Source: Roseovarius lutimaris (GTDB lineage Bacteria; Pseudomonadota; Alphaproteobacteria; Rhodobacterales; Rhodobacteraceae). From it: 64,000 bases of DNA. Position numbers and translations under genes: made by a program. Where the stretch lies: the NCBI RefSeq assembly GCF_900115165.1, contig NZ_FOVP01000001.1, positions 62,001-126,000 of the forward strand. The letters are read 5' to 3'. Below, in pieces: positions 55,440 through 63,394 of this stretch (position 1 is the stretch's first letter; the number at the start of each line of letters is the position of its first letter). Below the pieces are notes generated by a model, which saw nothing but the letters and a program-made list of their open reading frames with translations, was not told the DNA's origin and searched no databases.

Positions 55440-55477
55440 ATGACAAATCCGTACATAAGTTTTGAAGAGGCACCTAT

Positions 55478-56440
55478 TTATGGGCGAGTGTTTTGACCTT
55501 TGATTTCGGTATAGGGCAGGCCGGGGCTTCCGGCCGAATCTGGGTATTGGGAGACATAGCGCGCTTTTATGTCAAGAGAAGTGCTGCGGCTGCCGTCATG
55601 GCTCCAACCCGGGGGCATCACGCAATAGTTGAGGCGCTCGCGCCAGCCAAGGCCCGGCTGCGTGGCATCGCGGTAGATACCGACCCATTCGTGAAAGGCG
55701 ACACGCAGCGGGTTGAACGTGCCAAGGTTGTGCACAAGGCCGTAATCCACCTTTTCGCTGTCCAGCTCGGGCACGAAGGTGCCAAAGAGCTTGTCCCAGA
55801 TGATGAAAACCCCGGCATAGTTGCAATCCAGATAGCGCGGGTTGCGGCCATGGTGTACGCGGTGGTGGCTGGGGGTGTTCATCACCGCCTCGAACCAGCG
55901 GGGCAGGCGGCTGATCGCTTCGGTATGAATCCAGAACTGATAGATCAGGTTGAGCCCGCCGACGAACAGCACCATGCCCGGATGAAACCCCATAAGGACA
56001 AGCGGCGCGCGCATTACCATCATGAAGGTAAAGGTGCCGGTCCATGTCTGGCGCAGGGCGGTGGTGAGGTTGTAATGCTGGCTTGAGTGGTGGTTCACAT
56101 GGCTGGCCCAGACCCAGCGGATGCGATGGCCAAAGCGATGCACCCAGTAATAGCGCAGGTCATCAAGCACAAAGCACAGCGCAATCGTCCAGAAAGACGT
56201 GCCAAGATCAAGCGGCGTGATCGCCCAGAGGGCCATGAAAAACCCATAGGCGACAAAGCCAAGCACGATCCCGCTGGCCACATTGCCCGCTCCCATCAAA
56301 AGCGAGGTCAGCGCATCGCGGGTCTCGTATCGCCCGCCGCGTCCCTTGATCACGATCCAGAGGAGCTCTGCCAGAATGGCGGCGATGAAAAACGGCACTG
56401 CCCAATTCACGACGTCCGGGAAAGTGATCATATCGCTCAT
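55478..56440 (-). CDS. Sterol desaturase/fatty acid hydroxylase family membrane protein
   Basis: A 320-aa membrane di-iron enzyme. The histidine boxes YYWVHRFGHRI, HVNHHSSQH and SHHRVHHG follow the family order HxxxH, HxxHH and HxxHH, set among four to five helices. It should hydroxylate or desaturate a lipid with O2; candidates in roseobacters include hopanoid, carotenoid or fatty acyl substrates, and the sequence does not choose. Its start overlaps the next gene's stop by four bases, so the two are co-transcribed. Confidence 0.87.
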   Translation of the reverse strand: MSDMITFPDVVNWAVPFFIAAILAELLWIVIKGRGGRYETRDALTSLLMGAGNVASGIVLGFVAYGFFMALWAITPLDLGTSFWTIALCFVLDDLRYYWVHRFGHRIRWVWASHVNHHSSQHYNLTTALRQTWTGTFTFMMVMRAPLVLMGFHPGMVLFVGGLNLIYQFWIHTEAISRLPRWFEAVMNTPSHHRVHHGRNPRYLDCNYAGVFIIWDKLFGTFVPELDSEKVDYGLVHNLGTFNPLRVAFHEWVGIYRDATQPGLGWRERLNYCVMPPGWSHDGSRSTSLDIKARYVSQYPDSAGSPGLPYTEIKGQNTRP

Positions 56441-56829
56441 GCGCTGTCTTTCATGTAGGTGGGCCAGTGCGCGGCCTCATCCGGGTCAAGCCGCAGGTGA
56501 ATATGCGGCGCGGTAAAATCGGGCAAGTCGATGCGCAGGCCCTTGGCCGTGCGCCGGATGCGCGCGCCGCTCAGCGCGCGCGCGGTAGTATCGGCCCCCA
56601 TCGCCCAGACCACGCCAGGCCCGTCATCGGTTTCGATCAGGGCGGCGTGGTGGTCATGGCTCAGGATCACGCGGGTCGGGGTATGGTCGGGAAATTCGCG
56701 CAGCCATGCCGCCTTCGCCGCGACCTCATCGGGCAATTGCGCGGCACGCGACAGGCCGAGGACATGCAGCATCACGGCAATGCCGATGATGCCAACACCA
56801 ACCAACGGCAACAGAACGCTTAGGGGCAT
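56437..56829 (-). CDS. Membrane-anchored small protein, unknown function
   Basis: A 130-aa protein with one N-terminal membrane helix (about residues 4-24) and a soluble domain with several histidines (VILSHDHHAALIETDDGPGV, PHIHLRLDPDE). It is coupled to the desaturase-family gene by a four-base overlap. I do not recognise the family; it might serve the hydroxylase, for example as a partner protein, but no cofactor motif is visible. Confidence 0.65.
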   Translation of the reverse strand: MPLSVLLPLVGVGIIGIAVMLHVLGLSRAAQLPDEVAAKAAWLREFPDHTPTRVILSHDHHAALIETDDGPGVVWAMGADTTARALSGARIRRTAKGLRIDLPDFTAPHIHLRLDPDEAAHWPTYMKDSA

Positions 56830-56898
56830 GACGCAGTTTTTCCATCTCTGTGCACCACGGGTTTTGCCAAAACCGCGCGGCTTTTGTCAAAGGTCGCG

Positions 56899-57786
56899 TT
56901 ACGTCACGCGCCGCAATCGCCCCTCGCGCCAGGCCAAAAGTCCGGCGCCCGACAGAATCACAAGCGCCCCGGTGATCGAGACCGGATCGGGCCAGACGCC
57001 AAAGACAAGCCCGTCATAAAGCCCCGCAAACACCAGCGCGGTATAGAAAAACGGCGCCACAAAGCTTGCGTCGGCGCGCGCCATTGCATTGACAAAACAG
57101 GTCTGCGCCAGGGCCATTAGCACCCCGATTGCGCCAAGCGCGGCCCATTGCGCGGGCGTCGGTGCGGCCCAGACCCAGATCACCGCAAGCGTCGCAATCC
57201 CAAGCCCGATGGCGTTGTTGATCAGCAAAATCTGATAAGGCCCCTCGCGCCCCGACAGCCGTTTGATAAAGATAAGCTCGCCGCCAAGACAGAGCGCCGA
57301 GCCAAGGGCGAGCATCACGCCCATCTCGATCACGCCGCTGCCGGGACGCGTCAGGATCGCCGCCCCCAAAAGCGCAATGCCGGCCGCCGCCCAACGCACC
57401 GGGCCAACCCGCTCACCCAAAAGCGGGATCGCCAGAATCATGCCAAAAACCGGATTGAGAAAGCTGATCGCGGTGGCATCCGAGAGCGGAATGAACGCGG
57501 CTGCGGCAAACATAAGGGTGACCCCGCCCCAGCCAAGGGCTGAGCGTTTGGCATGCAGGCCCAAATCGGGCCGTGTCCAGCGCGGCCGCATCAGGGCGGT
57601 GACCGCCGATATCGCCAGAAGCGCGAATAAGAACCGCCCATGGCTGATCTGAAGCGCATGCATCGGGGCCCCAAGCGCGCCGGTGCCAAGCGCCTTGGCC
57701 AAAAGCGTGGTGCCAGCCGCAAGCGCCGCCGCAAAAAGCGTCAGCAGGGCGGCCAGAGCCGGATTTTGGGCGCGCGGGGTAAACAT
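56899..57786 (-). CDS. EamA/DMT family transporter
   Basis: Inner-membrane protein of 295 aa with ten hydrophobic helices in two EamA repeats (FIPLSDATAISFLNPVFGMI and LLGERVGPVRWAAAGIALLG in the first; DASFVAPFFYTALVFAGLYD in the second). It probably exports an amino acid or other metabolite. The chosen ATG (MFTPRAQNPAL) avoids a 37-codon extension. A perfect 16-base palindrome lies 25 bases upstream. Confidence 0.85.
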   Translation of the reverse strand: MFTPRAQNPALAALLTLFAAALAAGTTLLAKALGTGALGAPMHALQISHGRFLFALLAISAVTALMRPRWTRPDLGLHAKRSALGWGGVTLMFAAAAFIPLSDATAISFLNPVFGMILAIPLLGERVGPVRWAAAGIALLGAAILTRPGSGVIEMGVMLALGSALCLGGELIFIKRLSGREGPYQILLINNAIGLGIATLAVIWVWAAPTPAQWAALGAIGVLMALAQTCFVNAMARADASFVAPFFYTALVFAGLYDGLVFGVWPDPVSITGALVILSGAGLLAWREGRLRRVT

Positions 57787-58239
57787 CGGCGATGTGTGGC
57801 CCGCCCTGCGCGCCCTTGCAAGGGCGAAAACCGGGGCTGGTCCATCACCTTTGTGTTGTGCGGCAGGCCAAAAACGACGCCATGTCGGCGCGGGCAAATC
57901 ACACCTAGCTAATCATGCAAAGGCAGAGGCGAGATGCTTCGAGACCCCGCTTATGCATCAACATCGGCTATCTACCGATCTTCGCGCTCGTCGGGCTTGC
58001 GCAATGAGATTTCGCTTTCCACAGCGCCAAAAACCCGCTATGCGCCTCGCCATGATCAAACGCGCCACATATTGCCCGACCCGACGCCGACGCATCTGCG
58101 CCTGACGGCCCCGCACGTTTGACCCTTGGGCGCCGCTGTTGTGCCTGGTCCCTCTGAAAATTCCAATATCTTCTCAAATCATTGACTTGGCCCCGGTGTT
58201 GCGGCACTCAAAGGGCTTCTTGCACAAGGAAAACCTGAC
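57787..58239. other. Intergenic region between the EamA gene and argD
   Basis: A 453-base gap between divergent genes. It holds the perfect palindrome CGCCCTTGCAAGGGCG at 57811-57826 near the EamA start, a possible operator. A 62-codon frame from 57934 has no family likeness and is not called. TTGACT at 58182 could be a -35 box for argD, but no good -10 follows. Otherwise I see nothing definite. Confidence 0.5.
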
Positions 58240-59415
58240 ATGATTGCGTCCGTTCTGCCCACTTACAATCGCGCGCCCCTGACCTTTGTCAAAGGCGAAA
58301 GCAGCTGGCTGATCGAGGCCGACGGGCGACGTTTTCTTGATCTGGGCGCCGGGATTGCGGTTAACGCGCTTGGTCATGCGCATCCCAAGTTGGTGGCGGC
58401 ATTGACCGAACAGGCCGGCGCGCTGTGGCACACCTCGAACCTCTATCATATTCCCAAGCAGCAGGAACTGGCCGATAAACTTGTCGCGCATACTTTTGCC
58501 GATACGGTGTTTTTCACCAATTCCGGCACAGAGTCCTGTGAATTGGCGGTCAAGATGGCGCGCAAGCACTTTTTTGACGCGGGTCAACCCGAACGCACCG
58601 ATATCATCGCCTTCGAGGGCTCGTTCCATGGCCGCTCGTCGGCCGGCATCGCCGCGGCGGGCTCTGAAAAGATGACCAAGGGGTTTGGCCCGCTTCTGCC
58701 CGGCTTCAAACATCTCGGCTGGGGGGATCATGATGCGCTTGACGCGGCGATTGATGACAAGACGGCCGCGATCTTGATCGAACCGATCCAGGGCGAAGGC
58801 GGCATTCGCCCGCTGCCCGATCAATGCCTCAGGGGGCTGCGTGCACTGTGCGACGAAAAGGGCATCCTTCTGATCCTGGACGAGGTGCAATGCGGGGTGG
58901 GGCGCACCGGGCGCCTGTTTGCCCATGAATGGGCAGGCGTGACCCCCGACATCATGATGGTTGCCAAGGGCATCGGCGGCGGCTTTCCCCTTGGCGCGGT
59001 TCTTGCAACCGAAGCGGCAGCCTCTGGCATGACGGCGGGCACGCATGGCTCGACCTATGGCGGCAACCCCCTTGGCTGTGCCGTTGGCTGTGCGGTGATG
59101 GATATCGTGACCGATCCCGATTTCCTGCCCGAGGTGAGTCGCAAGGCGGGCCTCATGCGCCAAAAGCTCGAAGGTCTCGTCGCCGCACACCCGCAGGTCT
59201 TCGAGGCGGTGCGCGGTGCGGGGCTGATGCTTGGCTTGAAATGCAAGGCACCCAATCTTGACGTGGTGAATGCGGGTTACGCGGCGCTCATTGTCACCGT
59301 TCCCGCCGCCGACAACGTGATACGCCTGTTGCCGCCTCTCACCCTCACCGACGATGAGATCACCGAGTCGATCACCCGGCTTGACAGGGCGGCCAGTGCC
59401 ATCGAGACCGCCTGA
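58240..59415 (+). CDS. argD: Acetylornithine aminotransferase
   Basis: PLP-dependent class III aminotransferase of 391 aa that makes N-acetylornithine in arginine synthesis. The PLP lysine is Lys243 in [34 protein letters not shown] and GEGGIRPLP with [14 protein letters not shown] are typical ArgD segments. It may also act as succinyldiaminopimelate aminotransferase. argF follows after a dispersed repeat, and the pair is conserved in many alphaproteobacteria. Confidence 0.92.
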   Translation: MIASVLPTYNRAPLTFVKGESSWLIEADGRRFLDLGAGIAVNALGHAHPKLVAALTEQAGALWHTSNLYHIPKQQELADKLVAHTFADTVFFTNSGTESCELAVKMARKHFFDAGQPERTDIIAFEGSFHGRSSAGIAAAGSEKMTKGFGPLLPGFKHLGWGDHDALDAAIDDKTAAILIEPIQGEGGIRPLPDQCLRGLRALCDEKGILLILDEVQCGVGRTGRLFAHEWAGVTPDIMMVAKGIGGGFPLGAVLATEAAASGMTAGTHGSTYGGNPLGCAVGCAVMDIVTDPDFLPEVSRKAGLMRQKLEGLVAAHPQVFEAVRGAGLMLGLKCKAPNLDVVNAGYAALIVTVPAADNVIRLLPPLTLTDDEITESITRLDRAASAIETA

Positions 59416-59416
59416 C

Positions 59417-59465
59417 CTTTCATCTTTCCCGAAATACTCCGGGGGTGTGGGGGCCGGCCCCCACA
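59417..59465 (-). repeat. Dispersed repeat: 20-base palindrome plus GGAGTATTTCGGG tail
   Basis: Read on the minus strand, the perfect palindrome TGTGGGGGCCGGCCCCCACA is followed by CCCCCGGAGTATTTCGGG and AAAGATGAAAGG. It is the most complete copy in the window and fills the argD-argF gap, where the stem would lie in the bicistronic mRNA. Confidence 0.75.
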
Positions 59466-59494
59466 GGCCTCATCTGACAAAAAGCGATACCACG

Positions 59495-60421
59495 ATGCAG
59501 CATTTCCTCGATATCCACAAAACCCCGGCGGAGCATTTGCGCGCGATCATTGATCAGGCCCGCGATATGAAGGTCGCCCGCGCCGGGCGCCCGCGCGGCA
59601 TGCCCGATGACGACCAGCCGCTGGCGGGGCGCATGGTGGCGCTGATCTTTGAAAAACCGTCGACCCGTACAAGGGTCAGCTTTGACGTGGGTGTGCGCCA
59701 GATGGGGGGGCAGACCATGGTGCTCTCGGGCGCCGATATGCAGCTTGGCCACGGCGAAACCATTGCCGACACCGCCCGCGTGCTGTCGCGCTACGTTGAT
59801 CTGATCATGATCCGCACCTTTGACGAAAGCGTTCTGCTGGACATGGCCGATTATGCCGATGTGCCGGTGATCAACGGCCTCACTGATCGTACGCACCCTT
59901 GCCAGATCATGGCCGATATCCTCACCTTTGAGGAACATCGCGGCCCGATCAAAGGCAAGAAGGTGGTCTGGTCGGGGGATGGCAACAATGTCTGCGCCTC
60001 GCTTTTGCAGGCGGCGGGGCAGTTCGGGTTTGACCTGACTTTTACCGGCCCGATGCAACTTGACCCCGAGGGCGAATTCATCGGCCTTGCGCGCAAGGCC
60101 GGCAGCACCATCACCATCGAACGTGACCCCCATAAGGCCGCCGAGGGCGCCGATCTTGTGGTGACCGATACCTGGGTAAGCATGCATGACAGCCAATCCA
60201 CTAAGGAACGCCGCCACAACATGCTGCGCTCCTATCAGGTGAACGACAAGCTGATGGAGGTCGCCAAGCCCGATGCTCTTTTCATGCACTGCCTGCCTGC
60301 GCACCGCGAGGAAGAAGTGACATCGGCGGTGATGGATGGCCCGCATTCCGTGGTCTTTGACGAGGCCGAAAACCGTCTGCATGCACAAAAGGCGGTCATG
60401 CGCTGGTGCCTCGGCGTTTGA
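59495..60421 (+). CDS. argF: Ornithine carbamoyltransferase
   Basis: Anabolic OTCase of 308 aa. Carbamoyl-phosphate motif [27 protein letters not shown] and the ornithine-site [11 protein letters not shown] are all present. It makes citrulline in the arginine pathway after ArgD. A 47-codon upstream extension in frame only covers argD's end and the repeat, so the ATG at MQHFLDIHK is chosen. Aspartate carbamoyltransferase is excluded by the HCLP motif. Confidence 0.94.
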   Translation: MQHFLDIHKTPAEHLRAIIDQARDMKVARAGRPRGMPDDDQPLAGRMVALIFEKPSTRTRVSFDVGVRQMGGQTMVLSGADMQLGHGETIADTARVLSRYVDLIMIRTFDESVLLDMADYADVPVINGLTDRTHPCQIMADILTFEEHRGPIKGKKVVWSGDGNNVCASLLQAAGQFGFDLTFTGPMQLDPEGEFIGLARKAGSTITIERDPHKAAEGADLVVTDTWVSMHDSQSTKERRHNMLRSYQVNDKLMEVAKPDALFMHCLPAHREEEVTSAVMDGPHSVVFDEAENRLHAQKAVMRWCLGV

Positions 60422-60442
60422 TCCGCAGCCCCCATCGGAGGT

Positions 60443-60465
60443 CAGAATTTTCGCCAAAAATTCTG
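60443..60465. repeat. Inverted repeat after argF
   Basis: CAGAATTTT and AAAATTCTG form a nine-base stem with a five-base loop, 22 bases after the argF stop. It lacks a following T-run; it may be an argF 3' end structure or another dispersed repeat of the group. Confidence 0.45.
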
Positions 60466-60541
60466 CGCCCCGGCCGCGCTTGCAATTCTGCCCCCAAGGC
60501 GTAGCGTGAAACCATGAGGGTAGCGGGGTAGGGGGCGACGC

Positions 60542-61942
60542 ATGTCACAGGCACAGATCGGGGTTTACGGGCTTGGGACGATGGGCAGCGCCCTGGCGCT
60601 CAACATGGCCGGGCATGGGTTTGACGTGGCCGTCACCAACCGCGAAACCGACTGGATTGCGCCGTTTCTGGCCGAGGCGGGAAACCTGGCGCAGCGGTTG
60701 CATCCGCATGATACGCTAGAGAGTTTCGTGAGCGGCCTGAAAACGCCGCGGGTGATCCTGTTCATGATCCCCTCCGGTGCGCCGCTGGATGCGATAATTG
60801 ACGCGATCAGCCCGCTTTTATCTCCGGGTGACACGGTGATTGACGGCGGCAATGCCGATTTTCACGAGACCCGCCGTCGCGCCGCCGACCTTGCCGCGCA
60901 GGATTTGCATTTTGTCGGTCTTGGGGTGTCGGGGGGCGAGCTTGGTGCGCGGACCGGCCCGTCGATGATGATGGGCGGATCGGATCACAGCTGGCACCAA
61001 CTGGCGCCGATCCTGCGCAGGATTGCCGCGCAATACCAGGGAACGCCCTGTGTTGCGCATCTTGGGCCGGACGGGGCCGGGCATTTCGTCAAGACCGTCC
61101 ATAATGGCATTGAATATGCAGATATGCAGGTGATTGCCGAGATTTACAGCCTGCTGCGCAATGGCGCGGCGATGACCCCCGGCGAAATCGGCGCCTTGTT
61201 TGCCGCCTGGGACAAGGGGCCGCTGAAATCCTATCTGGTAGAAATCACCGGCGAATTGCTTGGCTATACCGATTCTGAAACCGGGCATCCTCTGGTCGAT
61301 GTGATCAAGGATGCCGCCGGCCAGAAGGGCACCGGGCGCTGGACCGTGATCGAGGCGTTGCGGATGGGGCAATCGGCCAGCATGATCGAGGCCGCCGTGG
61401 GCGCGCGCGGCTGGTCCTCGGAAAAAGGCACCCGACAAACCGCCGAAACCATCCTTGGCGGCGCCTTGGGCGCGATTGGCGCCACACCAGAGGTTTTGGC
61501 CGAGGCCTTCATGGCCGCGCGCATCCTGTGTTATGCGCAAGGGTTTCGTATTCTGGCGGCAGCATCGGACGAGTATGACTGGACCCTCGATTTTGCCGAG
61601 ATCGCCCGCATCTGGCGCGCGGGCTGCATCATACGCTCGGCGCTACTGGATGATATTGCCGGGGCTTTTGCCGGGGATCTGCCGCATGGGCAGCTTATTC
61701 TTGCGCCCGAGTTTGCCCGGATCCTTGCGCGCACCCTGCCGGCCCTCCGGCAAGTGGTGTGCAGCGCGGTGCATGGCGGGCACGCGGTGCCGGCGCTTTC
61801 GGCGGGGCTTGCGTGGTATGACAGCATGCGGCAGGGCCATGGCAGCGCCAACATCATTCAGGCGCAACGGGATTTCTTTGGGCATCACGGCTTTGAACGG
61901 CTTGGTCAGAGCGGCAAGCATCACGGTCCGTGGTGGGACTAG
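60542..61942 (+). CDS. gnd: 6-phosphogluconate dehydrogenase, decarboxylating
   Basis: A 466-aa enzyme of the pentose phosphate pathway that converts 6-phosphogluconate to ribulose 5-phosphate. The Rossmann motif YGLGTMGSALALNM, IDGGNADFHET, GVSGGELGARTGPSMMMGG and catalytic HFVKTVHNGIEYADMQ are present. Length and the long C-terminal helical domain with HHGFERLGQSGKHHGPWW fit the classic long form. It stands alone, flanked by repeats. Confidence 0.93.
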   Translation: MSQAQIGVYGLGTMGSALALNMAGHGFDVAVTNRETDWIAPFLAEAGNLAQRLHPHDTLESFVSGLKTPRVILFMIPSGAPLDAIIDAISPLLSPGDTVIDGGNADFHETRRRAADLAAQDLHFVGLGVSGGELGARTGPSMMMGGSDHSWHQLAPILRRIAAQYQGTPCVAHLGPDGAGHFVKTVHNGIEYADMQVIAEIYSLLRNGAAMTPGEIGALFAAWDKGPLKSYLVEITGELLGYTDSETGHPLVDVIKDAAGQKGTGRWTVIEALRMGQSASMIEAAVGARGWSSEKGTRQTAETILGGALGAIGATPEVLAEAFMAARILCYAQGFRILAAASDEYDWTLDFAEIARIWRAGCIIRSALLDDIAGAFAGDLPHGQLILAPEFARILARTLPALRQVVCSAVHGGHAVPALSAGLAWYDSMRQGHGSANIIQAQRDFFGHHGFERLGQSGKHHGPWWD

Positions 61943-61953
61943 ACGCAGGATTT

Positions 61954-61990
61954 CGCGCTCCGCGCGGGAGTATTTGTGGAAAGATGAAAA
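61954..61990 (+). repeat. Dispersed GAGTATTTGTGGAAAGATGAA repeat
   Basis: A small CGCG/CGCG stem is followed by GGGAGTATTTGTGGAAAG and ATGAAAACC, 12 bases after gnd. Sixth copy of the element, directly next to a second, unrelated repeat. Confidence 0.65.
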
Positions 61991-61993
61991 CCT

Positions 61994-62098
61994 AGAGCAT
62001 GTTGTTCAAAAGTGGGAACCGGTTTTGAGCTTCTCGAACATGCGAAATCAAGAAGTTAGAGCGTGTCGCGTGAATTCGAATGAACGCGACACGCTCTA
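61994..62098. repeat. Dispersed inverted-repeat element with AGAGCGTGTCGCG arms
   Basis: The left half has GCATGTTGTTCAAAAG facing CTTCTCGAACATGC as an imperfect inverted repeat. The right half is a perfect 15-base stem, TAGAGCGTGTCGCGT (62057-62071) with its complement at 62084-62098 around a 12-base loop. Such elements are scattered in many alphaproteobacterial genomes. The final CTA is also the minus-strand stop codon of the next gene, and the long stem could end transcription from both sides. Confidence 0.7.
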
Positions 62099-62629
62099 GT
62101 CGCGGCTCAGGTAACGTTCGAGCACGATGACCGGCATCGCCCCGCGCAGCATCATGTCACCAAAGACATAGGAGGGGGCCATATCAAGCCCCAGATCGCG
62201 CGCCAGATCGGCGTGTTCGGCCATATCAAGCAACGTGACCCGCAGATCAAAGCGCGCGCTCAGGGCGCGCAGATCAGCCTTAGCACGGTCACACTCGGCG
62301 CAGTCGCGGCGCGTGAAAAGCGCGATTTGAAGCGCCGCTCCGGATGGCCCGAAGCCAGGCAGGGCCGGGTCATAAAGCTGCGGCGCGGCGCGGGCGAGGG
62401 CGCTCAGGTCTCGGGCCATATCATCGCTGTAGATGTTGATTGGCGCGGGTTGCTCAAGCCCCTCGATCTGTGCGCGAAGCGGCGCCAGAAGGTCGGGGTT
62501 TTGCACAAGCGTTTCGCGGATCGCCTCGCCCAGGGGGCTGCGTGACTGGGGTAAAGCCCCCCCGGCCTGTACCGCAACAGGCGTCAGCAGCCCCAGAAAC
62601 AGGGCTGCCGCAGGGTTGAGACGGTTCAT
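62096..62629 (-). CDS. Periplasmic thioredoxin-fold protein with CAEC motif
   Basis: A 177-aa protein with signal peptide (LFLGLLTPVAVQAG). A redox pair is in TRRDCAECDRAKAD and a cis-proline region in APSYVFGDMMLRG. The N-terminal part (EAIRETLVQNPDLLAPLRAQ) and the C-terminal VFGDxMLRGxxP resemble the adjacent DsbA protein, so it looks like a shortened paralogue. Its stop codon lies in a repeat. It probably takes part in thiol exchange in the periplasm; partner unknown. Confidence 0.7.
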   Translation of the reverse strand: MNRLNPAAALFLGLLTPVAVQAGGALPQSRSPLGEAIRETLVQNPDLLAPLRAQIEGLEQPAPINIYSDDMARDLSALARAAPQLYDPALPGFGPSGAALQIALFTRRDCAECDRAKADLRALSARFDLRVTLLDMAEHADLARDLGLDMAPSYVFGDMMLRGAMPVIVLERYLSRD

Positions 62630-62632
62630 GAC

Positions 62633-63388
62633 TTAATTCGCGCGGATCTCGTCAGCGATCTGTTGCATCGCATCCTGTGGCAAGTAGCCGCGCAGCATCT
62701 GATCGCCCATCACAAACGAGGGAGTGCCGCTGATGGCGAGGCGCCGGCCAAGCGCGTGATTGTCGGCGATCACCTTGTCGACGGCGGGGCTGTTCATTTC
62801 CGAGATGATCTTGTTGGCATCCAGCCCAAGCGTGTCGGCGAGCCGACTGAAGCCGGTCTCGTTCATCGCGCCGCTATAGGTCATCAGGGCGTCATGCACG
62901 GATTTATAGGCCTCGTCGCCCGCGACCTGAAGCGTGGCGATTGCAAAGCGCGAGGCAAGCACGGAGTCCTCGCCCAGGATCGGAAATTCCTTGACGACAA
63001 AGCGGATATTGCCGTCGTTTTCCAACAGGCCCGCGACCTCATCGAAGGCGCGTCGGCAATAGCTACAGCGGTAATCCATGAACTCGACAAGGGTGATATC
63101 GCCCTCGGGATTGCCCCCGACCCAGGAGGCGGGATCGTTGAACAGGGCCTTGGCATTCACTTTGACCAGATCGACATCGGCCTGCGCCTGTTCCTGCGAC
63201 TGGCGTTGTTCGAGAACGGCGACCGCCTCCATTATGATCTCGGGATTGTCGAGGATATAGGCGCGGATTTCGTCGCGCAAAAGGGCACGCTCGCCCTCGG
63301 ACAGTGTTTCAAGGTCCAGCGCTTGCGCAGGCAGTGTCAGAGACAGGCAAAGACCTGCGGCACTCAGAAGGGGGCGTATCATCGGCAT
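62633..63388 (-). CDS. DsbA family thiol:disulfide oxidoreductase
   Basis: A 251-aa periplasmic protein with signal peptide (LCLSLTLPAQALD), an N-terminal helical segment (about residues 25-70), then a thioredoxin domain with active site YRCSYCRRAF and cis-proline loop GTPSFVMGDQMLRG. The layout matches the ScsC/BdbD-like DsbA branch common in alphaproteobacteria. The ATG is chosen with GGAG ten bases before it; a GTG two codons earlier, directly after the upstream stop, is possible. It lies in a row with the TPR/M48 gene and the CAEC protein. Confidence 0.87.
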   Translation of the reverse strand: MPMIRPLLSAAGLCLSLTLPAQALDLETLSEGERALLRDEIRAYILDNPEIIMEAVAVLEQRQSQEQAQADVDLVKVNAKALFNDPASWVGGNPEGDITLVEFMDYRCSYCRRAFDEVAGLLENDGNIRFVVKEFPILGEDSVLASRFAIATLQVAGDEAYKSVHDALMTYSGAMNETGFSRLADTLGLDANKIISEMNSPAVDKVIADNHALGRRLAISGTPSFVMGDQMLRGYLPQDAMQQIADEIRAN

Positions 63389-63394
63389 TCTCAC

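Noticed and set aside
57934..58122. 62-codon frame before argD
   Set aside because: Has a purine-rich stretch before its ATG but no family likeness, atypical composition and no neighbour coupling; left as intergenic.
5900..62100. Short direct repeats considered as a CRISPR array
   Set aside because: The repeated GAGTATTT and AGAGCGTGTC elements are single, widely spaced intergenic copies without regular spacers, and there are no cas genes.
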